NCBI GenBank assembly: GCA_035315125.1
Contig: DATFYI010000149.1
Coordinates: 1-37,710 of the forward strand
DNA from: DATFYI01 sp035315125
Lineage (GTDB): Bacteria; Chloroflexota; Anaerolineae; Anaerolineales; Anaerolineaceae
Reading direction: 5' to 3'
Length of the DNA: 37,710 bases
The translations under genes and the position numbers were made by a program. The notes beneath the pieces were generated by a model. The model was not told the DNA's origin. It did no database searches and saw only the letters and a program-made list of their open reading frames with translations. Of the stretch, positions 1-7,235 are shown one piece after another (within the stretch, counting starts at the first letter, position 1; each line of letters opens with the position of its first letter).

Positions 1-212
1 AAGTACGGGTGAACAGTTATGCTCATTCCAGGTTTGAGCGGTGTACAAGCTGGGGTCGGTGATGGGGTTACAGGGGGAATGATCTCTGTTGTAACTTCTA
101 CCGTTAGAGCAGGCAATGTGGGCGATTGAACTTGACAGGCACACAGGAATAAATACAACATGATGACAACAAGCAGTTCAGGTAGGCTTTTGTTGAATAG
201 AAGTTTACCCAT
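1..212 (-). CDS. Secreted lipoprotein, N-terminal part only
   Basis: The reading frame runs off the left edge, so only about 70 N-terminal residues are visible. The start is ATG at 212 on the reverse strand, preceded by a G-rich Shine-Dalgarno stretch (GGGGG about 5 bases upstream). The protein begins with a short charged segment, then a hydrophobic stretch ending in the lipobox LCAC, with the presumed lipidated cysteine at residue 26. After it comes a Thr/Pro-rich linker including TPSPTP, typical of exported proteins in Anaerolineae that hold a domain away from the membrane. The functional domain lies outside the window, so no function can be given. It is divergent from the next lipoprotein gene, with about 200 bases between them. 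Confidence 0.72.
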   Translation of the reverse strand, partial: MGKLLFNKSLPELLVVIMLYLFLCACQVQSPTLPALTVEVTTEIIPPVTPSPTPACTPLKPGMSITVHPY

Positions 213-417
213 TTTGGCCCCCCTGAAAATAGATCGATCGATAAATTAAGTATATCAACTGATTTCTATGATTCATTAGAATTCTGCTGAACATTTTAGA
301 TAGCCGATTTTTTTAAATAGCTGGTACTAAAGTTGCATCGACTTCAGGATACCGGCTGCCCCAATTAAAATTCCCCCTGATTAAAACGTTTCTTGGGCGG
401 TTCCAGGAGACTCATTT

Positions 418-1086
418 ATGAAAAAAAGTTACCTTTTTCTGGCTGTGGTAATCCTGCTGGCGATGATCGTGTTCGCCTGTACCAGCACAGAACTGTTGCA
501 GTTGACCCCCAATGCGATCACCACCACATCTGCCGGCGTGGTGCTGTACCAGGATGATTTTTCCAATCCAAGCAGCGGTTGGGATACCTGGAACCAGAAC
601 GGTTCGTTGGTGGCCTACCAGGACGGGGGTTTGAGAATCCTGGTAAATGAGATACAATACGATTACTGGAGCCGTCCCGGGGTATATTTCAACGATTCAC
701 GTGCTGAGGTGGACGCTCGTAAATTGGCCGGGCCGGATGACAATGATTTTGGCATCCAGTGTCGCTACCGCGATCAAAATAATTATTACGCCTTTCTGAT
801 TAGCAGCGATGGTTATTTCGGGATCGTAAAAGTGAAAGACGGCAAGTATGCCATCATCAGCGGCACAAGTTTGCAATTCAGTGACGCCATTCAGAAAGGT
901 CAGGCCAGCAATCATCTGAGGGCCGAATGTATCGGTCAGAATTTAACCCTGGCGGTCAATGGGCAAAAGCTGGCCGAGGCACAGGATGCAGATTTTTCGT
1001 CCGGAGAAATTGGCCTGACAGCCGGAGCGTATAATACACCCGGCGTGGATGTGAGGTTCGATCATTTTGTAGTCTATAAACCTTAA
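418..1086 (+). CDS. Lipoprotein with jelly-roll (LamG/concanavalin-like) domain
   Basis: A 222-residue exported protein. Residues 1-21 form a signal peptide with lipobox VFAC, which predicts a membrane-anchored lipoprotein on the outer face of the cell membrane. From about residue 40 to the end is one beta-sandwich domain of the concanavalin/laminin-G-like fold: it starts with the family hallmark DDFSNPSSGW and ends with VRFDHFVVY, and contains paired aromatic strands such as NNYYAFLIS. Such domains usually bind glycans or act as surface modules, but no catalytic residues can be assigned here. The start ATG has AGGAGA 8 bases upstream. mtaB begins only 4 bases after its stop, so the two are probably co-transcribed, although they share no obvious task. 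Confidence 0.8.
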   Translation: MKKSYLFLAVVILLAMIVFACTSTELLQLTPNAITTTSAGVVLYQDDFSNPSSGWDTWNQNGSLVAYQDGGLRILVNEIQYDYWSRPGVYFNDSRAEVDARKLAGPDDNDFGIQCRYRDQNNYYAFLISSDGYFGIVKVKDGKYAIISGTSLQFSDAIQKGQASNHLRAECIGQNLTLAVNGQKLAEAQDADFSSGEIGLTAGAYNTPGVDVRFDHFVVYKP

Positions 1087-1090
1087 GGGT

Positions 1091-2395
1091 ATGAAGATTT
1101 TTCTTGATTCGATTGGGTGCCGGTTAAACCAGAGTGAAATTGAAAAAATGGGCAGCCAGTTTCGGGCAGCCGGGCACACGCTAGTCGACAGCCCGCTGGG
1201 AGCCGATCTGGTGGTGGTGAATACCTGCGCGGTGACCGCCGAGGCCGCCTCAGATTCGCGACAGAAAATTCGCCAGGCCAGCCGCTCTGGCCAGGCTGAG
1301 ATTGTGGTGACCGGCTGCTGGTCAACTCTATCGCCAGAAGAGGCTGCTGCCCTGCCTGGAGTAAAACGGGTTGTCTCGAACGAAGCCAAGGATCACTTGG
1401 TCTCTGAGCTCTTATACATCTCTGAAGAGGTATTCGACCGTGAGCCGCTGAGCCGCCAACCCCTGCCGGGTTTACATTTACGCACGCGTGCTTTTATCAA
1501 GGTACAGGACGGCTGTGATAACCACTGCACATTTTGTATAACCCGCCTGGCACGCGGCAAAGGACGCAGCCGGAGCATAGCGGATATAACCAAGGATATC
1601 CGAGCGGCGTTGGAGGGAGGCGCGCAAGAGATTGTTCTGACCGGCGTTCACCTGGGTTCGTGGGGCCAGGATTTTGAAACACCGCTGAGCTTGCGTGGCC
1701 TGGTCGAAGCGATTTTGGAACAGACCAATCCAGCCCGCTTGAGGCTTTCATCGCTTGAGCCCTGGGACCTGGACGAACAGTTCTTCACACTCTGGCAGGA
1801 TAACCGCATGTGCCGGCACCTGCACTTGCCGCTGCAGTCCGGTTCAGCGGCAATACTGCGGCGCATGAGGCGCAAGACCAGCCCGGCGCTGTTTAGCCGG
1901 TTGGTGGAAATGGGGCGGGCAGTTTCTGAGGAGATGGCCATCACAACCGATATTATTGTGGGTTTTCCGGGCGAAGGTGAGGCGGAATTTACCGAAAGCC
2001 TGGCCTTTGTACAGGAGATGGATTTTGCCAATGGGCACGTCTTTAGCTATTCGGCCCGCCCGGGGACGCCGGCAGCACGTTTCTCTAATCAAGTGGCGGG
2101 CGCCTTGCGAAAGCAGCGCAGCATCCAGATGAGGGCAGCGCTGGCATTATCAGCTCAGACATACCGCCAGCGATTTGTCGGATGTGAACTGCCAGTCTTG
2201 TGGGAAGCAACCGATTCATTCGGTCCGCAGGGCTGGCGACTGCAAGGATTGACGGATAACTATCTGCGTGTTGAGGCGCAGGCTCCCAAGCGCATCTGGA
2301 ACCAAATCAGCCGGGTCAGGTTGGAGAGCATCACCGCTGAAGGGCTGGCAGGCAAGCTCATTCCGGAAACAGCGAGTGCACCATATCCACAATAA
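1091..2395 (+). CDS. mtaB: tRNA t6A37 methylthiotransferase MtaB
   Basis: A radical-SAM enzyme of the MiaB/RimO/MtaB family, 434 residues, the usual length. It adds a methylthio group to N6-threonylcarbamoyladenosine at position 37 of ANN-decoding tRNAs. The N-terminal UPF0004 domain has its three cluster cysteines at C10 (GCRLNQ), C46 (NTCAVT) and C76 (TGCW). The radical-SAM cluster motif is C142-x3-C146-x2-C149 (CDNHCTFC). The sequence LNQSE after C10 is the MtaB signature rather than MiaB or RimO. A C-terminal region of about 65 residues fits a TRAM RNA-binding domain. The Shine-Dalgarno is weak (AAGGG immediately upstream), consistent with coupling to the gene before. Its last 38 bases overlap the convergent kinase-like gene. 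Confidence 0.9.
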   Translation: MKIFLDSIGCRLNQSEIEKMGSQFRAAGHTLVDSPLGADLVVVNTCAVTAEAASDSRQKIRQASRSGQAEIVVTGCWSTLSPEEAAALPGVKRVVSNEAKDHLVSELLYISEEVFDREPLSRQPLPGLHLRTRAFIKVQDGCDNHCTFCITRLARGKGRSRSIADITKDIRAALEGGAQEIVLTGVHLGSWGQDFETPLSLRGLVEAILEQTNPARLRLSSLEPWDLDEQFFTLWQDNRMCRHLHLPLQSGSAAILRRMRRKTSPALFSRLVEMGRAVSEEMAITTDIIVGFPGEGEAEFTESLAFVQEMDFANGHVFSYSARPGTPAARFSNQVAGALRKQRSIQMRAALALSAQTYRQRFVGCELPVLWEATDSFGPQGWRLQGLTDNYLRVEAQAPKRIWNQISRVRLESITAEGLAGKLIPETASAPYPQ

Positions 2396-3053
2396 TTTTG
2401 GCGACCTGGTCGATGCTCAGTTTAGCGGTGTTCAGGACGGCGTGGTACAAGAGTGGATCAGCCCAATCGGCTACATAGAAGCGCTGGATGTAGCTGGCCG
2501 AGTCGGCGTCGCGTTCCGCAATCAGATCCTGGGCAGTCCGGCGGATTTCAATCTGAGGATAATAAGCTTGCTGTTCCTCTTTTAGTTGGCTGTTTACACG
2601 CTGAATGCGATATTCCAAAGGGGCCTCAATGCGGATATGCAAGACACATGGATAATCCCTTAAGATCATTTGACCACCCCGTCCGATGACCAGCATGTTG
2701 CCGTGTTGATAAGCTGCCTTTATCGCCTTTTGGACCAGGGCCAGGGCGGAAGCTTCGTTGTACAGATGGTCTTCTGCAGTAAACGACCTGGCGATTGATT
2801 CAAGCCGGTCCACAGATTTTATCGAAGGCTTTGAGCGCCGTCGCAGGAGATAGTCGACGAATTTCTTTAGTTTAGTGTTCTCTTCAGAATATTCTGAATA
2901 ATTGATAATCTCCTGTTCTGAAAAACCCGCTTCAAATGCCGCTCTGGCAATCTGACGCCGATCAAATTGATGATAGCCTAACTGCTGGCAAACCAGTGCA
3001 GAAATCTCGTCTCCACCACTGCCGTATTGGCGCGAAACTGTGATGACAGCCAT
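2358..3053 (-). CDS. Cytidylate kinase-like family protein
   Basis: A 231-residue protein of the cytidylate-kinase-2 family (Pfam Cytidylate_kin2). The N-terminus has the modified P-loop SRQYGSGGDE at residues 7-16, which is the family signature and replaces the classical GxxGxGKS/T. Later segments (GRGGQMILRDYPCVLHIRIEAP, seen as strand-loop-strand around residues 125-145, and a helical arginine-rich part) match the lid and nucleotide-base regions. It is probably a cytosolic nucleotide phosphotransferase, but members of this family are largely uncharacterised and the substrate is not known. The start ATG has a very strong AAGGAGG 6 bases upstream. A 7-bp inverted repeat sits right next to that Shine-Dalgarno. 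The 3' end overlaps mtaB tail to tail. Confidence 0.72.
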   Translation of the reverse strand: MAVITVSRQYGSGGDEISALVCQQLGYHQFDRRQIARAAFEAGFSEQEIINYSEYSEENTKLKKFVDYLLRRRSKPSIKSVDRLESIARSFTAEDHLYNEASALALVQKAIKAAYQHGNMLVIGRGGQMILRDYPCVLHIRIEAPLEYRIQRVNSQLKEEQQAYYPQIEIRRTAQDLIAERDADSASYIQRFYVADWADPLLYHAVLNTAKLSIDQVAKIIVDMVHSLFPE

Positions 3054-3064
3054 AACCTACCTCC

Positions 3065-3085
3065 TTGACTGTTCTATCCAGTCAA
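3065..3085 (-). promoter_or_regulatory. Inverted repeat abutting the kinase-like gene's ribosome binding site
   Basis: Arms TTGACTG (3065-3071) and CAGTCAA (3079-3085) are perfect inverted repeats with 7 bases between them. In the reverse-strand transcript the hairpin would end with the two A's that begin AAGGAGG (3060-3066), so the structure touches the Shine-Dalgarno. It may affect translation or be a protein site. The match is seen directly; the role is inferred. Confidence 0.4.
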
Positions 3086-3271
3086 TTACAAAAAGCTGTC
3101 GCAGGAATCAACGGTTTCCAAAGATGATTTCCGCCCTGGTATTTTGGCTTATAACCGTCCAGAAAGTTTATCAGGGTGTATTGATGCTATCCTGATTTTA
3201 CACATTTACTATAGCATATTTCAATGCTTGCCGGTTGATTGAATTTTCAACCTTATTCGTTCGGTTGGGGC

Positions 3272-3300
3272 TTGACAAGATCGATGGTTTGCGTAATAAT
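3272..3300 (+). promoter_or_regulatory. Promoter of the tetR gene
   Basis: The -35 hexamer TTGACA lies at 3272-3277 and AATAAT at 3295-3300 serves as -10, with 17 bases between. The -10 element is the left edge of the 32-bp palindrome. Transcription would start near 3307, which rules out the longer ORF start at 3239. Confidence 0.7.
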
Positions 3301-3326
3301 ATGGGTGACCGGTCACCCATATTATT
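3295..3326. promoter_or_regulatory. Perfect 32-bp palindrome, TetR operator
   Basis: Each 16-base half is the exact reverse complement of the other, with the centre between 3310 and 3311 (core GGTGACCGGTCACC). It overlaps the -10 box and the likely start site of the tetR transcript, and lies 14 bases before the TTG start codon. TetR proteins bind such palindromes as dimers, so this is most likely the autoregulatory operator. The palindrome is seen; which protein binds is inferred from position. Confidence 0.78.
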
Positions 3327-3340
3327 GTGAGGAAAATGAA

Positions 3341-3946
3341 TTGGCTCGCTACCGCCAGATCGATAGAGAAAAAAGTGTTTCGGAAACTCGCCAGCACTTG
3401 CTATTGGCGGCAATGGAAGAATTTGGCCAAAAAGGATACGCCAGCGCAAATATTAACCGTATCTCTGAGGCAGCCGGTCTGGCCAAAGGGACTGTCTATA
3501 ATTATTTTCCCAGCAAACAAGCTTTGTTGCTGACACTCATCAATGAAATTGGTGCGGATCACCTCAGCTATATTACAGGTCAGGTGCTGGGGGAAACAGA
3601 TGCGATCCGGCGTCTGGAATGTTTCTACACGGCCGGGTTTAATTACGTGGAAAAAGAGCCGTTGCAGGCCCGTTTTCTCATCACGACACTTAATAGTGCT
3701 GAGGAAGAGTTTAAGCTGGCGATGTTTCGCGCGTACCAGTCGATGTTCCAACTGGTCAGTGATGAGATATTAGCAGTGGGGGTGTCCCAAGGCTGTTTCC
3801 AGGTCACGGATGTAAGGCGTACCGCCGCGTTATTGATGACAATTTACCTGGGTACCAGTTCTCAACTGGATCAAAACGGCAGGCCCTGGCTGGACCCAAT
3901 AGAGGTGGCGCGATTTGTCCTGCAGGCGCTTAAAAAGGATAGTTGA
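3341..3946 (+). CDS. TetR/AcrR family transcriptional repressor
   Basis: A DNA-binding repressor of 201 residues. The N-terminal TetR helix-turn-helix spans about residues 12-58, with the hallmark GTVYNYFPSKQAL in the recognition-helix region. The C-terminal part is a helical ligand-binding and dimerisation domain with no recognisable ligand signature. I start it at TTG 3341, which has GAGGA 7 bases upstream; an ORF open from 3239 would begin upstream of the promoter and translate the operator. The promoter and a perfect palindrome directly before it predict autorepression released by a small ligand. The flavoprotein gene follows 22 bases later and is the likely co-regulated target. Ligand unknown. 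Confidence 0.86.
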   Translation: MARYRQIDREKSVSETRQHLLLAAMEEFGQKGYASANINRISEAAGLAKGTVYNYFPSKQALLLTLINEIGADHLSYITGQVLGETDAIRRLECFYTAGFNYVEKEPLQARFLITTLNSAEEEFKLAMFRAYQSMFQLVSDEILAVGVSQGCFQVTDVRRTAALLMTIYLGTSSQLDQNGRPWLDPIEVARFVLQALKKDS

Positions 3947-3968
3947 TGCATAGTTCAGGATGGTTGCT

Positions 3969-4757
3969 ATGAAAATTCTGGTATGCGTGGGGAGTTATCG
4001 AAAAAACGGGAATACTGCCCAAATTGCCGATTGGATCCGGGTTCATTTGCAAAAAATGGCGGCTTCTGGCAATGAAATAATGGAAATCGAGACGATTTAT
4101 TTGGGTCACCAGCAGATTGGATTGTGTCGGGGATGCCGCGTCTGTTTTGACCAGGGCGAAGAGAAATGCCCTCTGAAAGATGACTTGCTGTTGGTTAAGT
4201 CAAAAATGAAACAGGCCGATGGCGTATTGGTAGCAACACCTGTTTATGTAGACGATGTCAGCGGAACGGTAAAGAACTGGATCGACCGTTTGGCCCATAT
4301 TTGCCACCGGCCGGAATTTGCAGGAAAAAGCGCTTATTTGATTGCCACGGTCGGCAGCACGCCCACCGGTAATACCTTGAAAACTTTAAGAACCGCCTTG
4401 AGCACCTGGGGGTACCATATCGTTGGGTTGAGTGGATTTAAGACCGGAGCCTTGATGAAATCGGATGAAATCCAGGCAAGTTATCAAAAAAAGACTGAGG
4501 AGATCGCTCGAAAATTTTATCAGGCCATCCAACAGCGGGATTTTGCTTATCCATCCTTCCTGTCATTGATGATGTTTAAAATTCAGCAATGGTCCTGGAG
4601 CAGGCGGTCTGATCAGGATACGGTGGATACGCGCTATTGGATCCGGCAGGGCTGGCTCGATCCCGGCTGCGAGTTTTATATCCCGCATCAGGCCGGACGA
4701 GTAAAGGTCATCCTGGCAAGGCTGACAGGGGCCTTGCTGGCCAGAATTATGGTGTAA
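3969..4757 (+). CDS. Iron-sulfur flavoprotein / NAD(P)H-dependent FMN reductase-like
   Basis: A 262-residue flavodoxin-fold oxidoreductase. Residues 1-20 carry the FMN-phosphate loop (VGSYRKNGNT) and residues around 90-100 the second flavin loop (TPVYVDDVSG). Four cysteines are arranged C53-x2-C56-x2-C59-x7-C67, which fits the compact 4Fe-4S motif of the archaeal iron-sulfur flavoprotein (Isf) family. Such proteins pass electrons in anaerobes and reduce oxygen or peroxide. The last 70 residues are basic and aromatic and not recognisable. I start it at ATG 3969, where AGGA is 8 bases upstream; ATG 3960 is possible but has no ribosome site. It follows tetR in the same direction, so the repressor's ligand may be its substrate or an oxidant. 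Confidence 0.75.
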   Translation: MKILVCVGSYRKNGNTAQIADWIRVHLQKMAASGNEIMEIETIYLGHQQIGLCRGCRVCFDQGEEKCPLKDDLLLVKSKMKQADGVLVATPVYVDDVSGTVKNWIDRLAHICHRPEFAGKSAYLIATVGSTPTGNTLKTLRTALSTWGYHIVGLSGFKTGALMKSDEIQASYQKKTEEIARKFYQAIQQRDFAYPSFLSLMMFKIQQWSWSRRSDQDTVDTRYWIRQGWLDPGCEFYIPHQAGRVKVILARLTGALLARIMV

Positions 4758-4774
4758 AGATGGCTTACAAGGTT

Positions 4775-5407
4775 TTATAAAAATAGCAAAAAAACGGTGA
4801 AAATACCGGCGCCTAACAGCGAGCCGGCGATAGTTTGTCCAAGCGTGTGGCGATGCAGAATAACCCGCGACCAGATCATCAGTGGAATTCCCAACAGGAA
4901 CAAACCAGCCAGCACACCCCCCAGATAAAAACACAGTACGGCAAAGCCGGCCATGGCAGCGGCATGAGCGCTGATTTTCCAGCGCAAATTGATGACCGAC
5001 ATCAGCAGGGTCTGGGTCAGGCTGGCCCCAGTCATAATCCGTAACAAATGAGGAGCCAAACTGATCTGCATCACCAATAAGCTTAATCCGCAGCAAGCCA
5101 TGACCAAGAAGTATGGTTTCAATCGCTGGCTGCGGTAATAAATATCAAAATCGCTAATCTTACCCCGGCGTAAAAGCCATAAGATGTACAGCAACGGAAA
5201 ACCGATACTGGTCAGGATTGCGAATCCAGCCCAATACCAGGCAGACGGTAAAGCGACTGCTCTGGCCGAGATTAATGTGCCGACCGTCGCCAGCAGTGGG
5301 GGACTGCCAACTCTCGAGACCCAGCGGGCAATCTGGCGGCTCTTTGTATTTGGAGTAATTGGTAAACTGACCGGTAGGTCAGTTTCGATAAATGACGAGA
5401 CGTCCAT
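4775..5407 (-). CDS. PAP2-like membrane protein
   Basis: A 210-residue integral membrane protein with about six hydrophobic segments. It resembles lipid-phosphate phosphatases of the PAP2 superfamily. Remnants of the three motifs can be read: a basic stretch YRSQRLKPY (91-99), KISAH (144-148) and SRVILHRHTLGQ (180-191). In active enzymes the third motif ends in an aspartate that orients the catalytic histidine; here the position is Q191. This Gln form is known to me from other bacterial PAP2-like proteins, so it may be a subfamily rather than a dead enzyme. Possible roles are undecaprenyl- or phospholipid-phosphate dephosphorylation. It has GGAAGG upstream of ATG and ends 17 bases from the flavoprotein's stop. 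Confidence 0.68.
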   Translation of the reverse strand: MDVSSFIETDLPVSLPITPNTKSRQIARWVSRVGSPPLLATVGTLISARAVALPSAWYWAGFAILTSIGFPLLYILWLLRRGKISDFDIYYRSQRLKPYFLVMACCGLSLLVMQISLAPHLLRIMTGASLTQTLLMSVINLRWKISAHAAAMAGFAVLCFYLGGVLAGLFLLGIPLMIWSRVILHRHTLGQTIAGSLLGAGIFTVFLLFL

Positions 5408-5707
5408 GTGCTACCTTCCAATCTTTTTACCAATAAGATTGATATTCAACATTTTTTATCGTCAATTCATTTTAAATCTTTTTAAGCATAACCCCCGAAA
5501 ATTAACAGATTTTTCACAAACGGTTAATGACCTGTAAAGTTCTCCTTATCTATCGTTTTCTTCCAAATTTCGCATTATATCAATCCGTGTTAACATTTTT
5601 CTGAGATTTCTTTTATTAAATTATTAGCTTATAGCTGTACTCTAAATTCAAACGAGAAGTTGATCAGAACAATATTAACTTCTAATTTATTCAAAAGGAG
5701 GTAAATT
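5408..5707 (+). promoter_or_regulatory. AT-rich leader of the small heat-shock operon with hairpins at the ribosome site
   Basis: This 300-base region separates the divergent PAP2-like gene and the hsp20 operon. No clear consensus promoter stands out; TTAACA near 5588 with an AT-rich -10 region 17 bases on is the best guess. Arms at 5655-5664 and 5674-5683 (AGAAGTTGAT and ATTAACTTCT) pair over 10 bases with one G-U, spaced by 9. A second, A/U-only repeat, TAATTTA (5683-5689) and TAAATTA (5702-5708), encloses the strong AAGGAGG at 5695-5701 and takes in the A of the start codon. Weak stems around a heat-shock ribosome site suggest an RNA thermometer, but this is inference. Confidence 0.45.
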
Positions 5708-6151
5708 ATGTTTTACGGAAGAAATTATGTACCTACTCTAAGAAACGAAATTGAAAATTTCCAAAATGAGATGAATCGTTTGTTCGACCTTTACAGCCCG
5801 GAGCGTTATTTTTCTGTAACGAATTTTCCGGCGATGAACTTATATGCCGACGATAATCATGCCTTAATTACTGCTGAGCTGACCGGCGTGGATGTCAAGG
5901 ATCTCGATATCCGCATAGCTGGAGACACTCTGATGCTTTCCGGTTCACGCGAACCAGAAGCGTCAGGCGATAAAGTTCGTTACCACCGCCAGGAGCGTGA
6001 TTACGGCAAATTCAACCGCAGCATTCAATTGCCTTTTCCGGTTGAATCCGACAAGATAGAAGCTTCATTGGAAAAGGGTATTCTGATGATCTCTTTGCCT
6101 CGGGCTGAATCCGATAAACCGAAGACGATATCCGTTAATAGCATCGAATAA
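5708..6151 (+). CDS. Small heat-shock protein (Hsp20 family), copy 1
   Basis: An ATP-independent holdase chaperone of 147 residues. The N-terminal arm (1-45) contains the family-typical helix NEIENFQNEMNRLFDLY. The alpha-crystallin domain covers about residues 42-140, with LTGVDVKDLDIRI and the closing GILMISLPR strand. It ends in an I-x-V motif (ISV) like the C-terminal anchor used for oligomer assembly. The ribosome binding site is the strongest in the cluster (AAGGAGG, 6 bases). First gene of a three-copy operon; copies 1 and 3 share the N-terminal NxMNxLFD pattern, copy 2 does not, suggesting they form different or mixed oligomers. Confidence 0.92.
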   Translation: MFYGRNYVPTLRNEIENFQNEMNRLFDLYSPERYFSVTNFPAMNLYADDNHALITAELTGVDVKDLDIRIAGDTLMLSGSREPEASGDKVRYHRQERDYGKFNRSIQLPFPVESDKIEASLEKGILMISLPRAESDKPKTISVNSIE

Positions 6152-6187
6152 ATGATTGTTTCTTTGGAAAAATGTGGAGGTGTAACA

Positions 6188-6598
6188 ATGTTAGATAATA
6201 CCAAGATAATGGCGGCTCAAAAAAAAGAAGCTGTTCCTTCTCAAAAGTCAGGACAAAAACGCGAACAAAGAGTTTATTTACCACGCACAGACATTTATGA
6301 AGATGATGAAGCCATTTTTGTGGTGGCAGATATCCCTGGCGCAGATGAAAAATCCACCGAGATTACTTTGGAGAAGAATGTTTTGTCCATACATGCTTCT
6401 CCTGTGTATGAAATACCTGAAAAATTAAGTCTTGTTTACGCCGAATATGGTGTGGGTGATTATCAACGCAGTTTTACACTTTCTGATCAAATTGATCGGG
6501 AGAATATCCAGGCCAGTGTCAAGAATGGAGTACTATCTCTGCGTTTACCTAAAGCCGGTCCGGTCAAAGCTCAGAAGATCACCGTGAAGTCAGAATAA
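6188..6598 (+). CDS. Small heat-shock protein (Hsp20 family), copy 2
   Basis: A 136-residue alpha-crystallin-domain chaperone and the most divergent of the three. The N-terminal arm is short, hydrophilic and Lys/Gln-rich, with no MNxLFD helix. The crystallin domain begins at PRTDIYEDDEAIFVVADIPG and closes with GVLSLRLPKAG; the protein ends with the anchor motif ITV. The start is ATG 6188 with GGAGG 7 bases upstream. An in-frame ATG at 6152 touches the previous stop but has no ribosome site. The short arm may mean it caps or modifies the oligomers formed by the other two; this is inference. Confidence 0.88.
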   Translation: MLDNTKIMAAQKKEAVPSQKSGQKREQRVYLPRTDIYEDDEAIFVVADIPGADEKSTEITLEKNVLSIHASPVYEIPEKLSLVYAEYGVGDYQRSFTLSDQIDRENIQASVKNGVLSLRLPKAGPVKAQKITVKSE

Positions 6599-6643
6599 TT
6601 GGATCAGAATTGTTGTTACAAAAAATGATGGAGGTAAATTCCT

Positions 6644-7147
6644 ATGGCTATTAATGATTTGCTACCCTGGAAAAAAGAAGGATCAAAGGTAGAGATTGAG
6701 CGGCGCAATGTTAATCCTTATTTGGATCTTCAAAGTCAAATGAACCTCCTTTTTGATGATTTTTTCACAAACCCATTCAGCCTGGCGCCCTTCGCTGGTT
6801 TTGAACCTTCTGGGAGCTTTACACCTCGGATTGATGTCCGTGAGACCGACAAGGAAATTAAAGTAAGCGCGGAAGTCCCTGGCCTGGACGATAAGGATAT
6901 CCAGGTGACGTTGGAGAATAATATCCTGACGATCAGCGGCCAGAAAGAGGTTGAAAAAGAAGACAAAGATAGCCGCTCTCACCGCATTGAGCGTTCATAT
7001 GGCTCTTTCCGGAGAGACATTCAGCTTCCGGCTGAGGTTGATGAAGACAAAGAAACGGCGACCTTTACAAAAGGGGTATTAACTGTGGTTCTACCCAAGA
7101 AAGCCACTGTTTCCCAAGGCAAACGGATCACAATTCAAAATGGATGA
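6644..7147 (+). CDS. Small heat-shock protein (Hsp20 family), copy 3
   Basis: A 167-residue holdase chaperone, the most typical of bacterial class A. The N-terminal arm carries QMNLLFDDFF and a Phe/Pro-rich stretch. The crystallin domain (about 55-155) includes PRIDVRETDKEIKVSAEVPG, the dimerisation loop with IERSYGSFRRDI, and GVLTVVLPK. It ends in ITIQNG, giving the I-x-I anchor. ATG is preceded by GGAGG at good spacing. The gene closes the operon, followed after 38 bases by a clear terminator. Confidence 0.93.
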   Translation: MAINDLLPWKKEGSKVEIERRNVNPYLDLQSQMNLLFDDFFTNPFSLAPFAGFEPSGSFTPRIDVRETDKEIKVSAEVPGLDDKDIQVTLENNILTISGQKEVEKEDKDSRSHRIERSYGSFRRDIQLPAEVDEDKETATFTKGVLTVVLPKKATVSQGKRITIQNG

Positions 7148-7185
7148 GATGTAGAACGTAAAAGTCTCCATCCAACATAAACAGG

Positions 7186-7222
7186 CCCGCTCCGGCCATT
7201 CTGCCAGTGCGGGATTTTTTTC
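7186..7222 (+). terminator. Intrinsic terminator of the hsp20 operon
   Basis: CCCGC (7186-7190) pairs with GCGGG (7209-7213), with an inner GGC/GCC helix, followed at once by eight T's (7215-7222). The T-run is on the plus strand only, so it serves the heat-shock operon rather than ldh. Confidence 0.88.
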
Positions 7223-7235
7223 GAATCCAATCAAA

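Noticed and set aside
3239..3340. Longer tetR ORF starting at 3239
   Set aside because: It would begin upstream of the -35 box and translate the operator; the TTG at 3341 has a good ribosome site and matches the TetR N-terminus.
5655..5683. CIRCE (HrcA) operator before hsp20
   Set aside because: The spacing of 9 fits but the arms do not match the CIRCE consensus.
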